Source: Pseudomonadota bacterium (GTDB lineage Bacteria; Pseudomonadota; Alphaproteobacteria; Rhizobiales; JAKPQE01). From it: a DNA stretch of 51,373 bases. The stretch covers positions 1 through 51,373 of the forward strand of contig JAKPQE010000051.1 of assembly GCA_029572955.1 (NCBI GenBank), read 5' to 3'. The first letter of the stretch is position 1. Each line of letters opens with the position of its first letter. Under the pieces are notes generated by a model. That model made no database searches. It saw nothing but the letters and a program-made list of their open reading frames with translations, and had not been told where the DNA came from. The translations under genes and the position numbers were made by a program. Of this stretch, positions 18,575-28,083 are shown piece after piece.

Positions 18575-19015
18575 TTATCCGGCGGTGCGGGCGGCGAGGG
18601 CGGCAAGGGCCAGGCCGTAGCCGGTGGCGCCGAAACCGCACAGGACACCGCTCGCCACCGGCGAGACGTAGGAATGATGTCGGAAAGCTTCGCGGGCAAA
18701 GATGTTCGAAAGATGGACCTCGACGACCGGCACCGCGATCGAACGGATCGCGTCGTGCAGGGCGATGGAGGTGTGGGTGTAGGCGCCCGGATTGAGAACG
18801 ATGCCGATCGCCGCCTCGCCGGCCTCCTGGATCCAGTCGACGAGGGTCCCCTCGTGATTGGTCTGGCGGAAGTCGACGGCAAGCCCCAGCCGGTCCGCCT
18901 CGTGCCGGCACAGTGCCTCGATGTCGGCGAGCGTCGCGGCCCCATAGACGGAGGGTTCGCGCTTGCCAAGCATGTTGAGGTTGGGACCGTTCAGGATGAA
19001 GACGGGTTTCGGCAT
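18575..19015 (-). CDS. aroQ: Type II 3-dehydroquinate dehydratase
   Basis: Dehydrates 3-dehydroquinate to 3-dehydroshikimate, the third step of the shikimate pathway. 146 residues forming the small dodecameric type II enzyme. Signatures: [19 protein letters not shown] with the catalytic Tyr, [15 protein letters not shown] with the active-site Asn, and EVHLSN with the catalytic His. The ATG at 19015 matches the family start, although the ribosome site before it is weak. It opens the aroQ-accB-accC-aat transcript. Pairing of aroQ with accB and accC is widespread in proteobacteria. Confidence 0.96.
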   Translation of the reverse strand: MPKPVFILNGPNLNMLGKREPSVYGAATLADIEALCRHEADRLGLAVDFRQTNHEGTLVDWIQEAGEAAIGIVLNPGAYTHTSIALHDAIRSIAVPVVEVHLSNIFAREAFRHHSYVSPVASGVLCGFGATGYGLALAALAARTAG

Positions 19016-19286
19016 CAGGAGTACCGCGCGGCAGCGGCCCGGTCGACACGCCATCCCCCTGACGCGGCCGCCGTGCCTTCGACGGAAGTCTCGTTTATAG
19101 GCGGTCCGGAGGCGGATTGAAAGCCCCGGCCGGCCGGCCCCCGGCCAGCCTGGGGACAACGACGGCGTTGATTTTCGTAGCGAAACGGATCGCGGCGGCG
19201 ATCCGGCTCACCAAACGGAAACCGGCGGCGGATTTGTCTCCGCCGCCGGCTAAAATTTCGTTTCCGCCGGAGCGATTTCCGCCCGA

Positions 19287-21836
19287 TCAGAAGAACGAGC
19301 GCCGCTGCCACCAGCCGCTGCGCTTCGGCCGGTCGGGATCGTCGTCCTCGACCGGGGCGGTGACCGCGGCCGGCTCGGCCGGCTTGGCCGGCTCGGCCTC
19401 GGCCGCGACGGGCTCTTCCGCCGCCTCGGGCGCTTCGGCCTCGCTGCCCGCGTCCGCCTCCTCGGCTGCTTCCTCGGCTGCTGCCTCGACCTCGACGACC
19501 GCCTCGGCCGCGACCGCTTCCGGCTCGACCGCGACCGCTTCCGGCTCGGCCTCGGGCGCCTCGACGACGACCGGCAGGGTCTCGCCTTCCTCGGCGTCGG
19601 CGATCATCGCGACCGCCTCGTCCGCTTCGCTGGCGTCCTCGATCGCGCCCTCGGCGGAAGCCTCCAGGGCGTCTTCGGTCGCCTCGGCATCCTCGCCGAC
19701 GGCCTCGCCGTTGCCATCGCTGCGCGAGCGCCGCGAACGCCGTCCGCCGCGCCGGCCGCGCCGCCGGCTCTTCTTCGGCTCGCCGTCGGTGGTCTCGGCC
19801 TTGGCCTCCTCGGCGCCGTCTTCGCTTTCCTCGTCCTCGTCGGACTCGTCGGCGATCGCCTCGGCACCGGCACCGGCCTCGGCACTGCGCGTCGCGCCGT
19901 CACCGGCGGGCTTGCGCCGCTTACGCCGCCGCCGCTTGCCACGGCGGCCGCCGTCATCCTCGCCCTCGGCCTCGGCCTCGTCCGCCGCGAAGGCCTCCTC
20001 GGGCTCCTCGTCGCGCTGGTCGACGGGGGCGATGGTGTCGACCTTGATCGTCGTCGGGGCCTCGACCTCGCGCGGCGTCACCACATCGCCCCGCTCGACG
20101 ATGAAATGCTGCCCGTTGATGCCGTCGTCGGCGAGGATCGACAGGTTGAGGCCGAAGCGCTGCTCGAGTTCGGTGAGGTGGGCGCGCTTCTGGTTGAGAA
20201 TGTAGAGCGCGACGGCGGTGCGGGTGCGCACCGACAGATGATGCGAGACGCCCTTGAGCAGGTGATCCTCGAGGGCGCGCAGCACGTGCAGCGCCACCGA
20301 CTCGGTCGAGCGCACGATGCCGGCACCGCGGCAATGCGGGCAGATCTCGGTCGAGCCTTCGAGCACGCCGGTGCGGATGCGCTGGCGCGACATTTCGAGC
20401 AGGCCGAAATGCGAGATCCGGCCGACCTGGATGCGCGCCCGGTCGTTCTTCAGGCATTCCTTCAGCTTGCGCTCGACCGACCGGTTGTTGCGCTTCTCCT
20501 CCATGTCGATGAAATCGATCACGATGAGGCCGGCAAGGTCGCGCAGGCGCAGCTGGCGGGCGATTTCCTCGGCCGCCTCGAGGTTGGTCGAAAGCGCCGT
20601 GTCCTCGATATTGTGCTCGCGCGTCGAGCGTCCCGAGTTGACGTCGATCGAGACCAGCGCCTCGGTCTGGTTGATGACCAGATAGCCGCCCGAGCGCAGC
20701 GTCACCTGCGGACTGAACATCGCGTCGAGCTGGGATTCGACGCCGTGGCGGGCGAACAGCGGCTGCGAGTCCTTGTAGGGCTGCACGTGCCGGGCATGGC
20801 TCGGCATCAGCATCCGCATGAAGTCCTTGGCCTCGCGGTAGCCGTCGTCGCCGGCGACGAGAACCTCGTCGATGTCCTTGTTGTAGAGGTCGCGGATCGA
20901 GCGCTTGACGAGGCTGCCTTCCTCGTAGACCAGCATCGGCGCCGACGACTTCAGCGTCAGCTCGCGCACGTTCTCCCACAGGCGCAGCAGATATTCGAAG
21001 TCGCGCTTGATCTCGGCCTTGGTGCGGCTCGCCCCGGCGGTGCGCAGGATGACACCCATGCCCTCGGGCACCGAGAGATCGCTGACGACCGACTTCAGCC
21101 GCTTGCGGTCGGCCGGGCTGGTGATCTTGCGCGAGATGCCGCCGCCGCGCGCCGTGTTCGGCATCAGCACCGAATAGCGGCCGGCGAGCGACAGATAGGT
21201 GGTCAGCGCCGCGCCCTTGTTGCCGCGCTCTTCCTTGACGACCTGGACCAGAAGCACCTGGCGGCGCTTGATCACTTCCTGGATCTTGTACTGGCGTGCG
21301 CGGCGCTGGGCATGGCGCCCGCCGCCGCGCTCCACGACCTCCTCGAGCGCATCGCCGGCGCCGACGGATTCGACCGTATCCTCGCCGTTGTGCTCGTCGT
21401 CGTGATCGGTGTCGCCGTCGCCGTCGCCGTCCTTTTCGGCTTCGGCCTCGCCGTCGCCCTCGGCGCCGGCCTCGACGCTGTCGGCCTCGGCCGCGGCGGC
21501 AGCCTGCTCGGGCTGCGCCTCGGCGACGTCGTCATCGTGGCCCTCGTCCTCGTCCGCTTCCTCGGCGAGCAGCGCCTGCCGGTCGGCATAGGGAATCTGG
21601 TAGTAGTCGGGATGGATTTCGCTGAACGCGAGGAAGCCGTGGCGATTGCCGCCATAGTCGACGAACGCCGCCTGCAGCGACGGCTCGACCCGCGTCACCT
21701 TGGCGAGATAGATGTTTCCGCGCAGCTGCTTTTTGTTGGCGGCCTCGAAGTCGAACTCTTCGACCCTGTTTCCGCGAACCACCACGACCCGGGTCTCCTC
21801 CGGGTGGGCGGCATCGATAAGCATCTTGTTTGCCAT
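19287..21836 (-). CDS. rne: Ribonuclease E
   Basis: Endonuclease that starts mRNA decay and matures rRNA and tRNA, and the scaffold of the degradosome. 849 residues. MANKMLIDAAHPEETRVVVV is the usual start. The S1 domain is interrupted by a very acidic insertion of about 90 residues (starting EEADEDEGHDDDV), as known in alphaproteobacteria. Catalytic DVNSGR lies near residue 399, DFIDMEEKRN near 442 and the zinc-link CPHC near 497. The C-terminal 270 residues are Ala/Glu-rich with an arginine patch (RRRGRRGGRRSRRSR) for RNA binding. They end in GWWQRRSFF, a tail like those proposed to bind PNPase. The ATG at 21836 has GGAG upstream. A long leader probably precedes it. Confidence 0.97.
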   Translation of the reverse strand: MANKMLIDAAHPEETRVVVVRGNRVEEFDFEAANKKQLRGNIYLAKVTRVEPSLQAAFVDYGGNRHGFLAFSEIHPDYYQIPYADRQALLAEEADEDEGHDDDVAEAQPEQAAAAAEADSVEAGAEGDGEAEAEKDGDGDGDTDHDDEHNGEDTVESVGAGDALEEVVERGGGRHAQRRARQYKIQEVIKRRQVLLVQVVKEERGNKGAALTTYLSLAGRYSVLMPNTARGGGISRKITSPADRKRLKSVVSDLSVPEGMGVILRTAGASRTKAEIKRDFEYLLRLWENVRELTLKSSAPMLVYEEGSLVKRSIRDLYNKDIDEVLVAGDDGYREAKDFMRMLMPSHARHVQPYKDSQPLFARHGVESQLDAMFSPQVTLRSGGYLVINQTEALVSIDVNSGRSTREHNIEDTALSTNLEAAEEIARQLRLRDLAGLIVIDFIDMEEKRNNRSVERKLKECLKNDRARIQVGRISHFGLLEMSRQRIRTGVLEGSTEICPHCRGAGIVRSTESVALHVLRALEDHLLKGVSHHLSVRTRTAVALYILNQKRAHLTELEQRFGLNLSILADDGINGQHFIVERGDVVTPREVEAPTTIKVDTIAPVDQRDEEPEEAFAADEAEAEGEDDGGRRGKRRRRKRRKPAGDGATRSAEAGAGAEAIADESDEDEESEDGAEEAKAETTDGEPKKSRRRGRRGGRRSRRSRSDGNGEAVGEDAEATEDALEASAEGAIEDASEADEAVAMIADAEEGETLPVVVEAPEAEPEAVAVEPEAVAAEAVVEVEAAAEEAAEEADAGSEAEAPEAAEEPVAAEAEPAKPAEPAAVTAPVEDDDPDRPKRSGWWQRRSFF

Positions 21837-22611
21837 GAGGGGAATGCTCCTCGATCCCGCAAGCGCCTGACCACAGCCGCCGGCTGTCGCGGCGCGGCCG
21901 AAAGGCTCGCAGGACCGTCTTGTCGTTGAACTGGAAATGAAGCGCGTCGGTCGACGGACCGCCGGGACGTCCCCGCTGCCGCGCCCGCACTCACGTGCGC
22001 GCCGGTCTTGGCCAGGGGTCGGGCGGTTGCTTGATGCATCGTCTTCCGAGCGGCGAACCGTTTGTATCGAGTTGCGCTTGCAGGGTTTTCGCCCTGCAGT
22101 GAAATGCCTGTCGGCAGCGTGCGTGGGAAAGCCGCTTCCGACCACACGGCGATCGAGGCAACCCTTCCTCTGAGGGACGCCGCACCGGGGAGCCGGCGAG
22201 CGCGGGGAGGGGCGCATCGTTTACGTTTGTCCGGTCGGTCGCACATCGCATATGGCGACAGCGGCCTCAGAATGCCATCCCGGCAGTCGGTCGGTCCTGC
22301 GGCTCGCCCTCGGTCGGCTCCTCGAACAAGGCGCCCCGCGAAGGGCGCCATCGAAGCCGACCATCGATAGTCTCCGGCCGGAAAACGAATTCCGTACAGT
22401 CCTTTTAGCTGTAGGAAACGATTCTTGGCAAGGTTCGCGAGGCGCTTTGGTGTCTTCGATCATCGAAATGTGATGCGACCATCCTGCAACGGTGCGGGGC
22501 GAAAGCGCGCGGCCGGCTTTTCGTAAACAGCCGGTTAACCTATTCTGCGAGAGCATCCGGATCGTCTATCGGCATGTCGTGAACGCAGCCTCGGGCAGGA
22601 GATCCCTGGCA
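21837..22611. other. Divergent region rne / amiC with candidate rne leader hairpins
   Basis: 775 bases without a credible gene. On the rne (minus) strand, two hairpins stand out: TGCAGGG/CCCTGCA with a six-base loop (22079-22098) and GGCGCCC/GGGCGCC with a six-base loop (22330-22349). In E. coli rne is autoregulated through a long, structured 5' untranslated region, so a similar leader here is plausible but inferred. The short reading frames across it lack ribosome sites. Confidence 0.5.
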
Positions 22612-23886
22612 ATGCGGTGGCCCGCAATCGCCAAAGCGCTGACGCTCGCCGGCCTCGCCGCAACCGCGGCCGGGGCCGTGCCCGCGCGTGCCGCGCCCGA
22701 GGACAAGGCCGCGCCCGCCGCCACCGCGCCGGCGACCGAGGCCGGTGCCGCCGTCGCCACCGATGCGCGGCTTGCCGGCGACAAGGCCCGCACCCGCTTC
22801 GTCGTCGACCTCGACCGCAGCGTCGACATCGCCGTCTTCGCGCTCGCCGATCCTTATCGCGTCATCGTCGACGTGCCGCAGATCGAGTTCCGCATGCCGC
22901 CGGGCAGCGGCGAGGAGGGCAAGGGTCTGGTCTCGGCCTTCCGCTATGGCACCTTCGCGCCCGGCCGCTCGCGCATCGTGCTCGACGCGACCGGCCCGGT
23001 CGCCATCGACAAGTCCTTCGTGCTGCCGCCGATCGAGGGCCAGCCGGCCCGTCTCGTCGTCGATCTCGTCGAGACCAGCCGCCCGCGCTTCCTTGCCGCC
23101 GAGGCCGAGTATCTCGCCAACCTGAAGCGCAGCGGCAACGCGCTCGCCAAGGCCGACCGCCCGCCGGTCGCCGCCGTCGATACCGACACCAACAAGCCGG
23201 TCGTCGTCATCGATCCCGGCCATGGCGGCATCGATTCCGGCACCGTCGGCGTCGCCGGGTCGATCGAGAAGGTGGTCGTGCTCGAATTCGGCCGCGTCCT
23301 CAAGGCGGCGCTCGAGAAGACCGGTGCCTACCGGGTGCTGATGACCCGCGACGACGACACCTTCGTCGCCCTCGGCGACCGGGTGAAGTTCGCCCGCGAC
23401 AATCACGCGGCGCTCTTCGTCTCGATCCACGCGGATTCGCTCTCCGACGACGATTTCCGCGGCGCCACCGTCTACACCGTCGGCGACAAGCCGTCCGACG
23501 ACGAGGCCGCCGCCCTCGCCGAGAAGGAAAACCGCGCCGACATCGTCGCCGGCCTCGCCATGGAGGACGCCGAGGGCGATGTCGCCGACATCCTCTTCGA
23601 GCTGACCGAGCGCGAGACCCGCGTGTTCTCGGTCGGCTTTGCCCGAAATCTCGTCGGCGAGCTGAAGAGCGCCATCAAGCTCGTCCACAATCCGCACCGC
23701 TCGGCCGGCCTGCGCGTCCTGCGCGCCCCCGACGTGCCCTCGGTGCTGGTCGAACTCGGCTATCTCTCCAACGTCCAGGACGAGAAACTGATGGCGACGC
23801 CGGAATGGCGCGAGCGCACCGCGACGGCGATCGTCGAGGCGATCGGCGGGTTTTTTTCCCGCCGCGTCGCCCAGGCGCCCGATTGA
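22612..23886 (+). CDS. amiC: N-acetylmuramoyl-L-alanine amidase (AMIN plus Amidase_3)
   Basis: Periplasmic zinc amidase that cleaves the peptide from glycan strands during cell separation. 424 residues from the ATG at 22612, preceded by AGGAG. A signal peptide occupies about residues 1-29 (cleavage after ARA). An AMIN localisation domain covers about 50-150, and Amidase_3 about 195-415. Zinc ligands are in VIDPGHGGIDSG near residue 200, the Glu in VVLEFGRVL, the His in SIHADS, and the catalytic Glu in LVELGYLSN. A T7 run flanked by GGCGGG and CCCGCC lies near the 3' end (23845-23863). It precedes mrcA on the same strand, a neighbourhood common in alphaproteobacteria. Confidence 0.95.
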   Translation: MRWPAIAKALTLAGLAATAAGAVPARAAPEDKAAPAATAPATEAGAAVATDARLAGDKARTRFVVDLDRSVDIAVFALADPYRVIVDVPQIEFRMPPGSGEEGKGLVSAFRYGTFAPGRSRIVLDATGPVAIDKSFVLPPIEGQPARLVVDLVETSRPRFLAAEAEYLANLKRSGNALAKADRPPVAAVDTDTNKPVVVIDPGHGGIDSGTVGVAGSIEKVVVLEFGRVLKAALEKTGAYRVLMTRDDDTFVALGDRVKFARDNHAALFVSIHADSLSDDDFRGATVYTVGDKPSDDEAAALAEKENRADIVAGLAMEDAEGDVADILFELTERETRVFSVGFARNLVGELKSAIKLVHNPHRSAGLRVLRAPDVPSVLVELGYLSNVQDEKLMATPEWRERTATAIVEAIGGFFSRRVAQAPD

Positions 23887-24291
23887 TCTCCAGTGACGTC
23901 GTGAGTGACGTCTGGCGCCTTGCCAAACCGCCGCCGGCGGCCTAAACCCCGGCGGTCGCGGCCGCTGGCGCGCAACGGGCACCGCCCGGACATGCGACGA
24001 AGCGCGGGCTTGGAGCCGTTCGTCGTTTCTGGGAACGGATGAACGGCGCAAAACGAAGACGAGGCGCCGTTCGTCGATTCCGTGAAGAGACGAAGGGCTC
24101 TAGAGTGCGCCAAGGGTTCGGTCGAGATTCGGCGCCCCGGATATCGCCGATTGAAATGCGGGGCCTGTCCCAAAATTGCCACCAGTTTCTGGGATGAGAC
24201 CGACGACAGCGACAAAGCCGGCGCCTGGCGCGTCGAATCATCATGAGGCCGCGGCCATGCCCGGCCGCTCGGGACGAAGACGACCAGCACC
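23887..24291 (+). other. Intergenic region amiC-mrcA
   Basis: 405 bases without a credible gene. It contains GCCGTTCGTCG twice (24015-24025 and 24066-24076), each able to pair with GAACGGC-type sequence between them, so one or two hairpins can form and may attenuate read-through from amiC. The mrcA promoter should lie here. Short frames have no family resemblance. Confidence 0.55.
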
Positions 24292-26742
24292 ATGTTCGTG
24301 AGACTCATCGGCTATCTGTTCGGCATCGGCGCCGCCCTGTTCATCATCGGCGCGGCGATCGCCGGGTACTTCATCTACCAGTACCAGCAGGACCTGCCGG
24401 ACTACACGGTGCTGAAGAACTACGAGCCGCCGATCATGACCCGCATTCACGCGGGTGACGGCCAGCTCGTTGCCGAATACGCCCGCGAGCGCCGCCTCTA
24501 TCTGCCGATCCAGGCGATCCCGGACCTCGTCAAGCACGCCTTCATCTCGGCCGAGGACAAGAATTTTTACCGCCACGGCGGCCTCGACTTCGAGTCGATC
24601 GCCCGCGCGGTCATCGTCAACCTGCAGAATATCGGCTCGCGCCGCCCGATCGGCGCCTCGACGATCACCCAGCAGGTCGCCAAGAACTTCCTTCTGACCA
24701 ACGAGGCCACCCTCGACCGCAAGATCAAGGAAGCGCTGATCTCGCTGCGCATCGAGCGCGCCTTCCCGAAGGACAAGATCCTCGAGCTCTATCTCAACGA
24801 GATCTATCTCGGCATCGGCTCCTATGGCGTCGCCGCCGCCTCGCTGCTCTATTTCGACAAGTCGGTGCACGAACTCAACGTGCAGGAGGCCGCCTACCTC
24901 GCCGCCCTGCCGAAGGCGCCGAACAACTATCATCCGTTCCGCTATCCCGACCGGGCGATCGAGCGCCGCAACTGGGTCATCGATCAGATGGTCGAGAACG
25001 GCTACACGACGCTGGAGGAGGGCGAGAAGGCCAAGGTCGCCCCGCTCGAGGTGACGCCGCGGCGCACCGGCGCCCATCTCTTCGCCGCCGACTACTTCGT
25101 CGAGGACGTCCGCCGTCAGCTCCAGACCATGTATGGCGAGGAGAAGCTCTATGGCGGCGGCCTGTCGGTGCGCACCACGCTCGATCCGAAGATGCAGCTC
25201 GTCGCCCGTCGCGCGCTGATCGACGGCCTGCTGCGCTTCGACATGCAGCGCGGCTGGCGCGGCCCGGTCGCGCAGATCGCCGCCGGCGGCGACTGGGGCG
25301 CCAGTCTCGCCGAGGTCAAGGTGCTGACCGACGTGCCGGAATGGCGGCTCGCGACGGTTCTGGCCGTCGACGCCAAGGAGGCCCGGATCGGCCTGCAGCC
25401 GCCGCTGCTCGTCTCCGGCGAACTCTCGACCAAGCGCGAGACCGGCACCGTCGCCTTCGAGGAGATGAAGTGGGCGCGCTGGGCGACCGGCCCGAAAAAG
25501 GGCGGCCGCATCAAGGGCTCCGACGACGTGCTCGCCGTCGGCGACGTCGTCTATGTCGAGGCCCTCGAGGACGGCAAGGGCTATCGCCTGCGCCAGCCGC
25601 CGGAGATCGGCGGCGCCCTCGTCGCCATGGACCCGCACACCGGCCGCGTTCTCGCGATGGTCGGTGGCTTCTCCTTCGCCGACAGCCAGTTCAACCGCGC
25701 CACCCAGGCGATGCGCCAGCCCGGCTCCTCGTTCAAGCCGTTCGTCTATTCGGCCGCCCTCGACAACGGCTACACGCCGTCGAGCGTCATCATGGACGCG
25801 CCGATCTCGCTGCCCATGGGCAACGGCCAGGTCTGGCAGCCGAAGAATTACGGCGGCAAGTTCTACGGCCCCTCGACCCTGCGCCTCGGCATCGAGCGTT
25901 CGCGCAACGTCATGACCGTGCAGCTCGCCCGCGACATGGGCATGCCGCTGGTCGTCGAATACGCCCGCCGTTTCGGCATCTACGACGACCTGATGCCGGT
26001 GCTCGCCATGGCCCTCGGCGCCGGCGAGACGACGGTCATGCGCCTCACCTCGGCCTATGCGACGATCGCCAATGGCGGCCGCAAGATCGACCCGACGCTG
26101 ATCGACCGCATTCAGGACCGCACCGGCAAGACCATCTACCGGCACGACCAGCGCATCTGCGACGGCTGCGAGGCGGCCCGCTGGACCGGCCAGGACGAGC
26201 CGCAGCTGATCGACAAGCGCGACCAGATCCTCGATCCGATGACCGCCTACCAGATCACCTCGATGATGGAAGGCGTCGTCCAGCGCGGCACGGCGACCGT
26301 CGTCAAGGATGTCGGCCGTCCGCTCGCCGGCAAGACCGGCACGACCAACGACGAGAAGGACGCCTGGTTCGTCGGCTTCTCGCCCGACCTCGTCGTCGGC
26401 GTCTTCATGGGCTACGACACGCCGCGCCCGATGGGCCGCGGCGCCACCGGCGGCCAGCTCTCGGCGCCGGTGTTCCGCGACTTCATGAAGACGGCGCTCG
26501 CCTACAAGCCGCCGGTGCCGTTCCGCGTGCCGAAGGGCATCCGCCTCATTCCGATCGACCGCACGACCGGCCTGCGCGCCTCGCCGGGCGGCGCCAACGT
26601 CATCATGGAAGCCTTCAAGCCGGGCACCGAGCCGGGCGACACCTATTCGATCATCGGCTACGACGGTCAGATGGGGAATGCCACCTCGGTGACGCCCGAG
26701 GCCAACAAGGCCGTGATTTCCGGAACCGGCGGTCTCTACTGA
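24292..26742 (+). CDS. mrcA: Penicillin-binding protein 1A, bifunctional
   Basis: Inner-membrane glycosyltransferase and DD-transpeptidase that polymerises and cross-links peptidoglycan. 816 residues. One membrane helix at about residues 5-27. The GT51 domain has the catalytic Glu in SAEDKNFYRHGG near residue 88 and STITQQVAKNF. An OB-like insertion is expected between the domains (about 320-440). The transpeptidase motifs are SSFK near 479, SRN near 540 and KTGTTN near 682. It lies 136 bp before prfB on the same strand, an order conserved in many Rhizobiales. An inverted repeat at 26762-26804 separates them. Confidence 0.97.
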   Translation: MFVRLIGYLFGIGAALFIIGAAIAGYFIYQYQQDLPDYTVLKNYEPPIMTRIHAGDGQLVAEYARERRLYLPIQAIPDLVKHAFISAEDKNFYRHGGLDFESIARAVIVNLQNIGSRRPIGASTITQQVAKNFLLTNEATLDRKIKEALISLRIERAFPKDKILELYLNEIYLGIGSYGVAAASLLYFDKSVHELNVQEAAYLAALPKAPNNYHPFRYPDRAIERRNWVIDQMVENGYTTLEEGEKAKVAPLEVTPRRTGAHLFAADYFVEDVRRQLQTMYGEEKLYGGGLSVRTTLDPKMQLVARRALIDGLLRFDMQRGWRGPVAQIAAGGDWGASLAEVKVLTDVPEWRLATVLAVDAKEARIGLQPPLLVSGELSTKRETGTVAFEEMKWARWATGPKKGGRIKGSDDVLAVGDVVYVEALEDGKGYRLRQPPEIGGALVAMDPHTGRVLAMVGGFSFADSQFNRATQAMRQPGSSFKPFVYSAALDNGYTPSSVIMDAPISLPMGNGQVWQPKNYGGKFYGPSTLRLGIERSRNVMTVQLARDMGMPLVVEYARRFGIYDDLMPVLAMALGAGETTVMRLTSAYATIANGGRKIDPTLIDRIQDRTGKTIYRHDQRICDGCEAARWTGQDEPQLIDKRDQILDPMTAYQITSMMEGVVQRGTATVVKDVGRPLAGKTGTTNDEKDAWFVGFSPDLVVGVFMGYDTPRPMGRGATGGQLSAPVFRDFMKTALAYKPPVPFRVPKGIRLIPIDRTTGLRASPGGANVIMEAFKPGTEPGDTYSIIGYDGQMGNATSVTPEANKAVISGTGGLY

Positions 26743-26761
26743 CCGCGACGGGCGCCGATGA

Positions 26762-26804
26762 GGGCATGTCCACCCGCCGAACGGGCTGCGGGCTGGACGT
26801 GCCC
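26762..26804 (+). repeat. Inverted repeat between mrcA and prfB
   Basis: GGGCATGTCCA and TGGACGTGCCC can form an 11-bp stem with one G-U pair around a 21-base loop. There is no T run after it, so it is probably an mRNA hairpin or a weak terminator. Confidence 0.5.
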
Positions 26805-26878
26805 CGTGCCATTGGCTAAACCCCGTCCATTGCCCATTTGCGCCGGCGCGCCGGCAAGACGAGGACGACCCGACCGAC

Positions 26879-28007
26879 ATGAGAGCCGAAACCGAGACGC
26901 TGGTCGACGAAATCAAGCAGGCCATCAGCCTGCTGAGGAGGCATCTTTGACTGGGACAAGGCTCAGAAGCGGCTCGCCGACCTGAACGCCCTCGCCGAGG
27001 ACCCGGACCTGTGGTCCGATCCGCAGAAGGCGCAAAAGGCGATGCGCGAACGCCAGCAGCTCGAGGAAGCGATCGGCGGCATCCGTCGCGTCGAGACCGA
27101 GCTCAACGACAATCTGGAGCTGATCGAACTCGGTGAGATGGAGGACGACGAGGGCGTCGTCACCGAGGCCGAGGCGGCGCTGAAGGACCTCAACACGACG
27201 ACCGCCCGCATGCAGGTCGAGGCGCTGCTCTCCGGCGAGGCCGACGGCAACGACACCTACGTCGAAATCAACGCCGGCGCCGGCGGCACCGAGAGCCAGG
27301 ACTGGGCCTCGATGCTGATGCGCATGTATCTGCGCTGGGCCGAGCACCGCCGCTACAAGACCGAGATCATCGGCGTCTCCGACGGCGAAGAGGCCGGCAT
27401 CAAGTCGGCGACGATCCTCATCAAGGGGGCGAACGCCTATGGCTGGCTGAAGACCGAGTCGGGCGTGCACCGTCTCGTGCGCATCTCGCCGTTCGATTCG
27501 CAGGCCCGCCGCCACACCAGCTTCGCCAGCGTCTGGGTTTATCCGGTGGTCGACGACTCGATCGACATCGACGTCAGCGAAGCCGACGTGCGCATCGACA
27601 CCTACCGCGCCTCGGGCGCCGGCGGCCAGCACGTCAACACCACCGACTCGGCGGTCCGCATCACCCATCTGAAGAGCGGCATCGTCGTCGCCTGCCAGAA
27701 CGAGCGCTCGCAGCACAAGAACCGGGCGACGGCCTGGGCCATGCTGCGCGCCCGCCTTTACGAGGAAGAGCTGAAGAAGCGCGAGGCCGAGGCGATGGCC
27801 CAGGCGGCTTCCAAGACCGACATCGGCTGGGGCCACCAGATCCGCTCCTACGTGCTGCAGCCCTATCAGCTGGTGAAGGACCTTCGGACCGGGATCGAGA
27901 GCACGAGCCCCGGCGACGTGCTCGACGGCGAGCTCGATGCCTTCATGGAAGCGGCGCTCGCCCAGCGCGTCCATGGCGGTGGCGGCGACGTTGCCGACAT
28001 CGACTGA
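26879..28007 (+). CDS. prfB: Peptide chain release factor 2, with programmed +1 frameshift
   Basis: Terminates translation at UGA and UAA. The gene is read as 26879-26947 joined to 26949-28007, giving 375 residues. The first 23 codons end in AGG AGG CAT CTT and then an in-frame TGA at 26948-26950. Slippage by one base at CTT-T continues as [13 protein letters not shown]. The SD-like AGGAGG lies three bases before CTT, the same geometry as in E. coli, so low RF2 lets ribosomes shift and make more RF2. Downstream are the stop-codon motif SPF near residue 203 and GAGGQHVN (the GGQ peptidyl-hydrolysis loop) near 248. An intrinsic terminator follows at 28036. It is not a pseudogene despite the early stop. 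Confidence 0.97.
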
Positions 28008-28035
28008 TCGCCGCATACGGCCTTGAAAAGAAACG

Positions 28036-28065
28036 AAAAACCCGCGGTGATGCCGCGGGGTTTTT
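28036..28065. terminator. Bidirectional intrinsic terminator between prfB and the LytM peptidase gene
   Basis: AAAAACCCGCGG and CCGCGGGGTTTTT form a strong stem around TGATG, with an A tract before and a T tract after it. It therefore works for the convergent genes on both strands: prfB ends at 28007 and the peptidase ends at 28084. Confidence 0.92.
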
Positions 28066-28083
28066 CATTGGCCGAAGCGGCCG

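Noticed and set aside
22492-22611. Longer amiC start 40 codons upstream
   Set aside because: It would place 40 charged residues before the signal peptide. The ATG at 22612 has AGGAG and leads straight into the signal sequence.
26879-26950. Frameshifted prfB pseudogene
   Set aside because: The early stop sits in the canonical AGGAGG-N3-CTTTGAC programmed frameshift site, and the rest of RF2 is intact.
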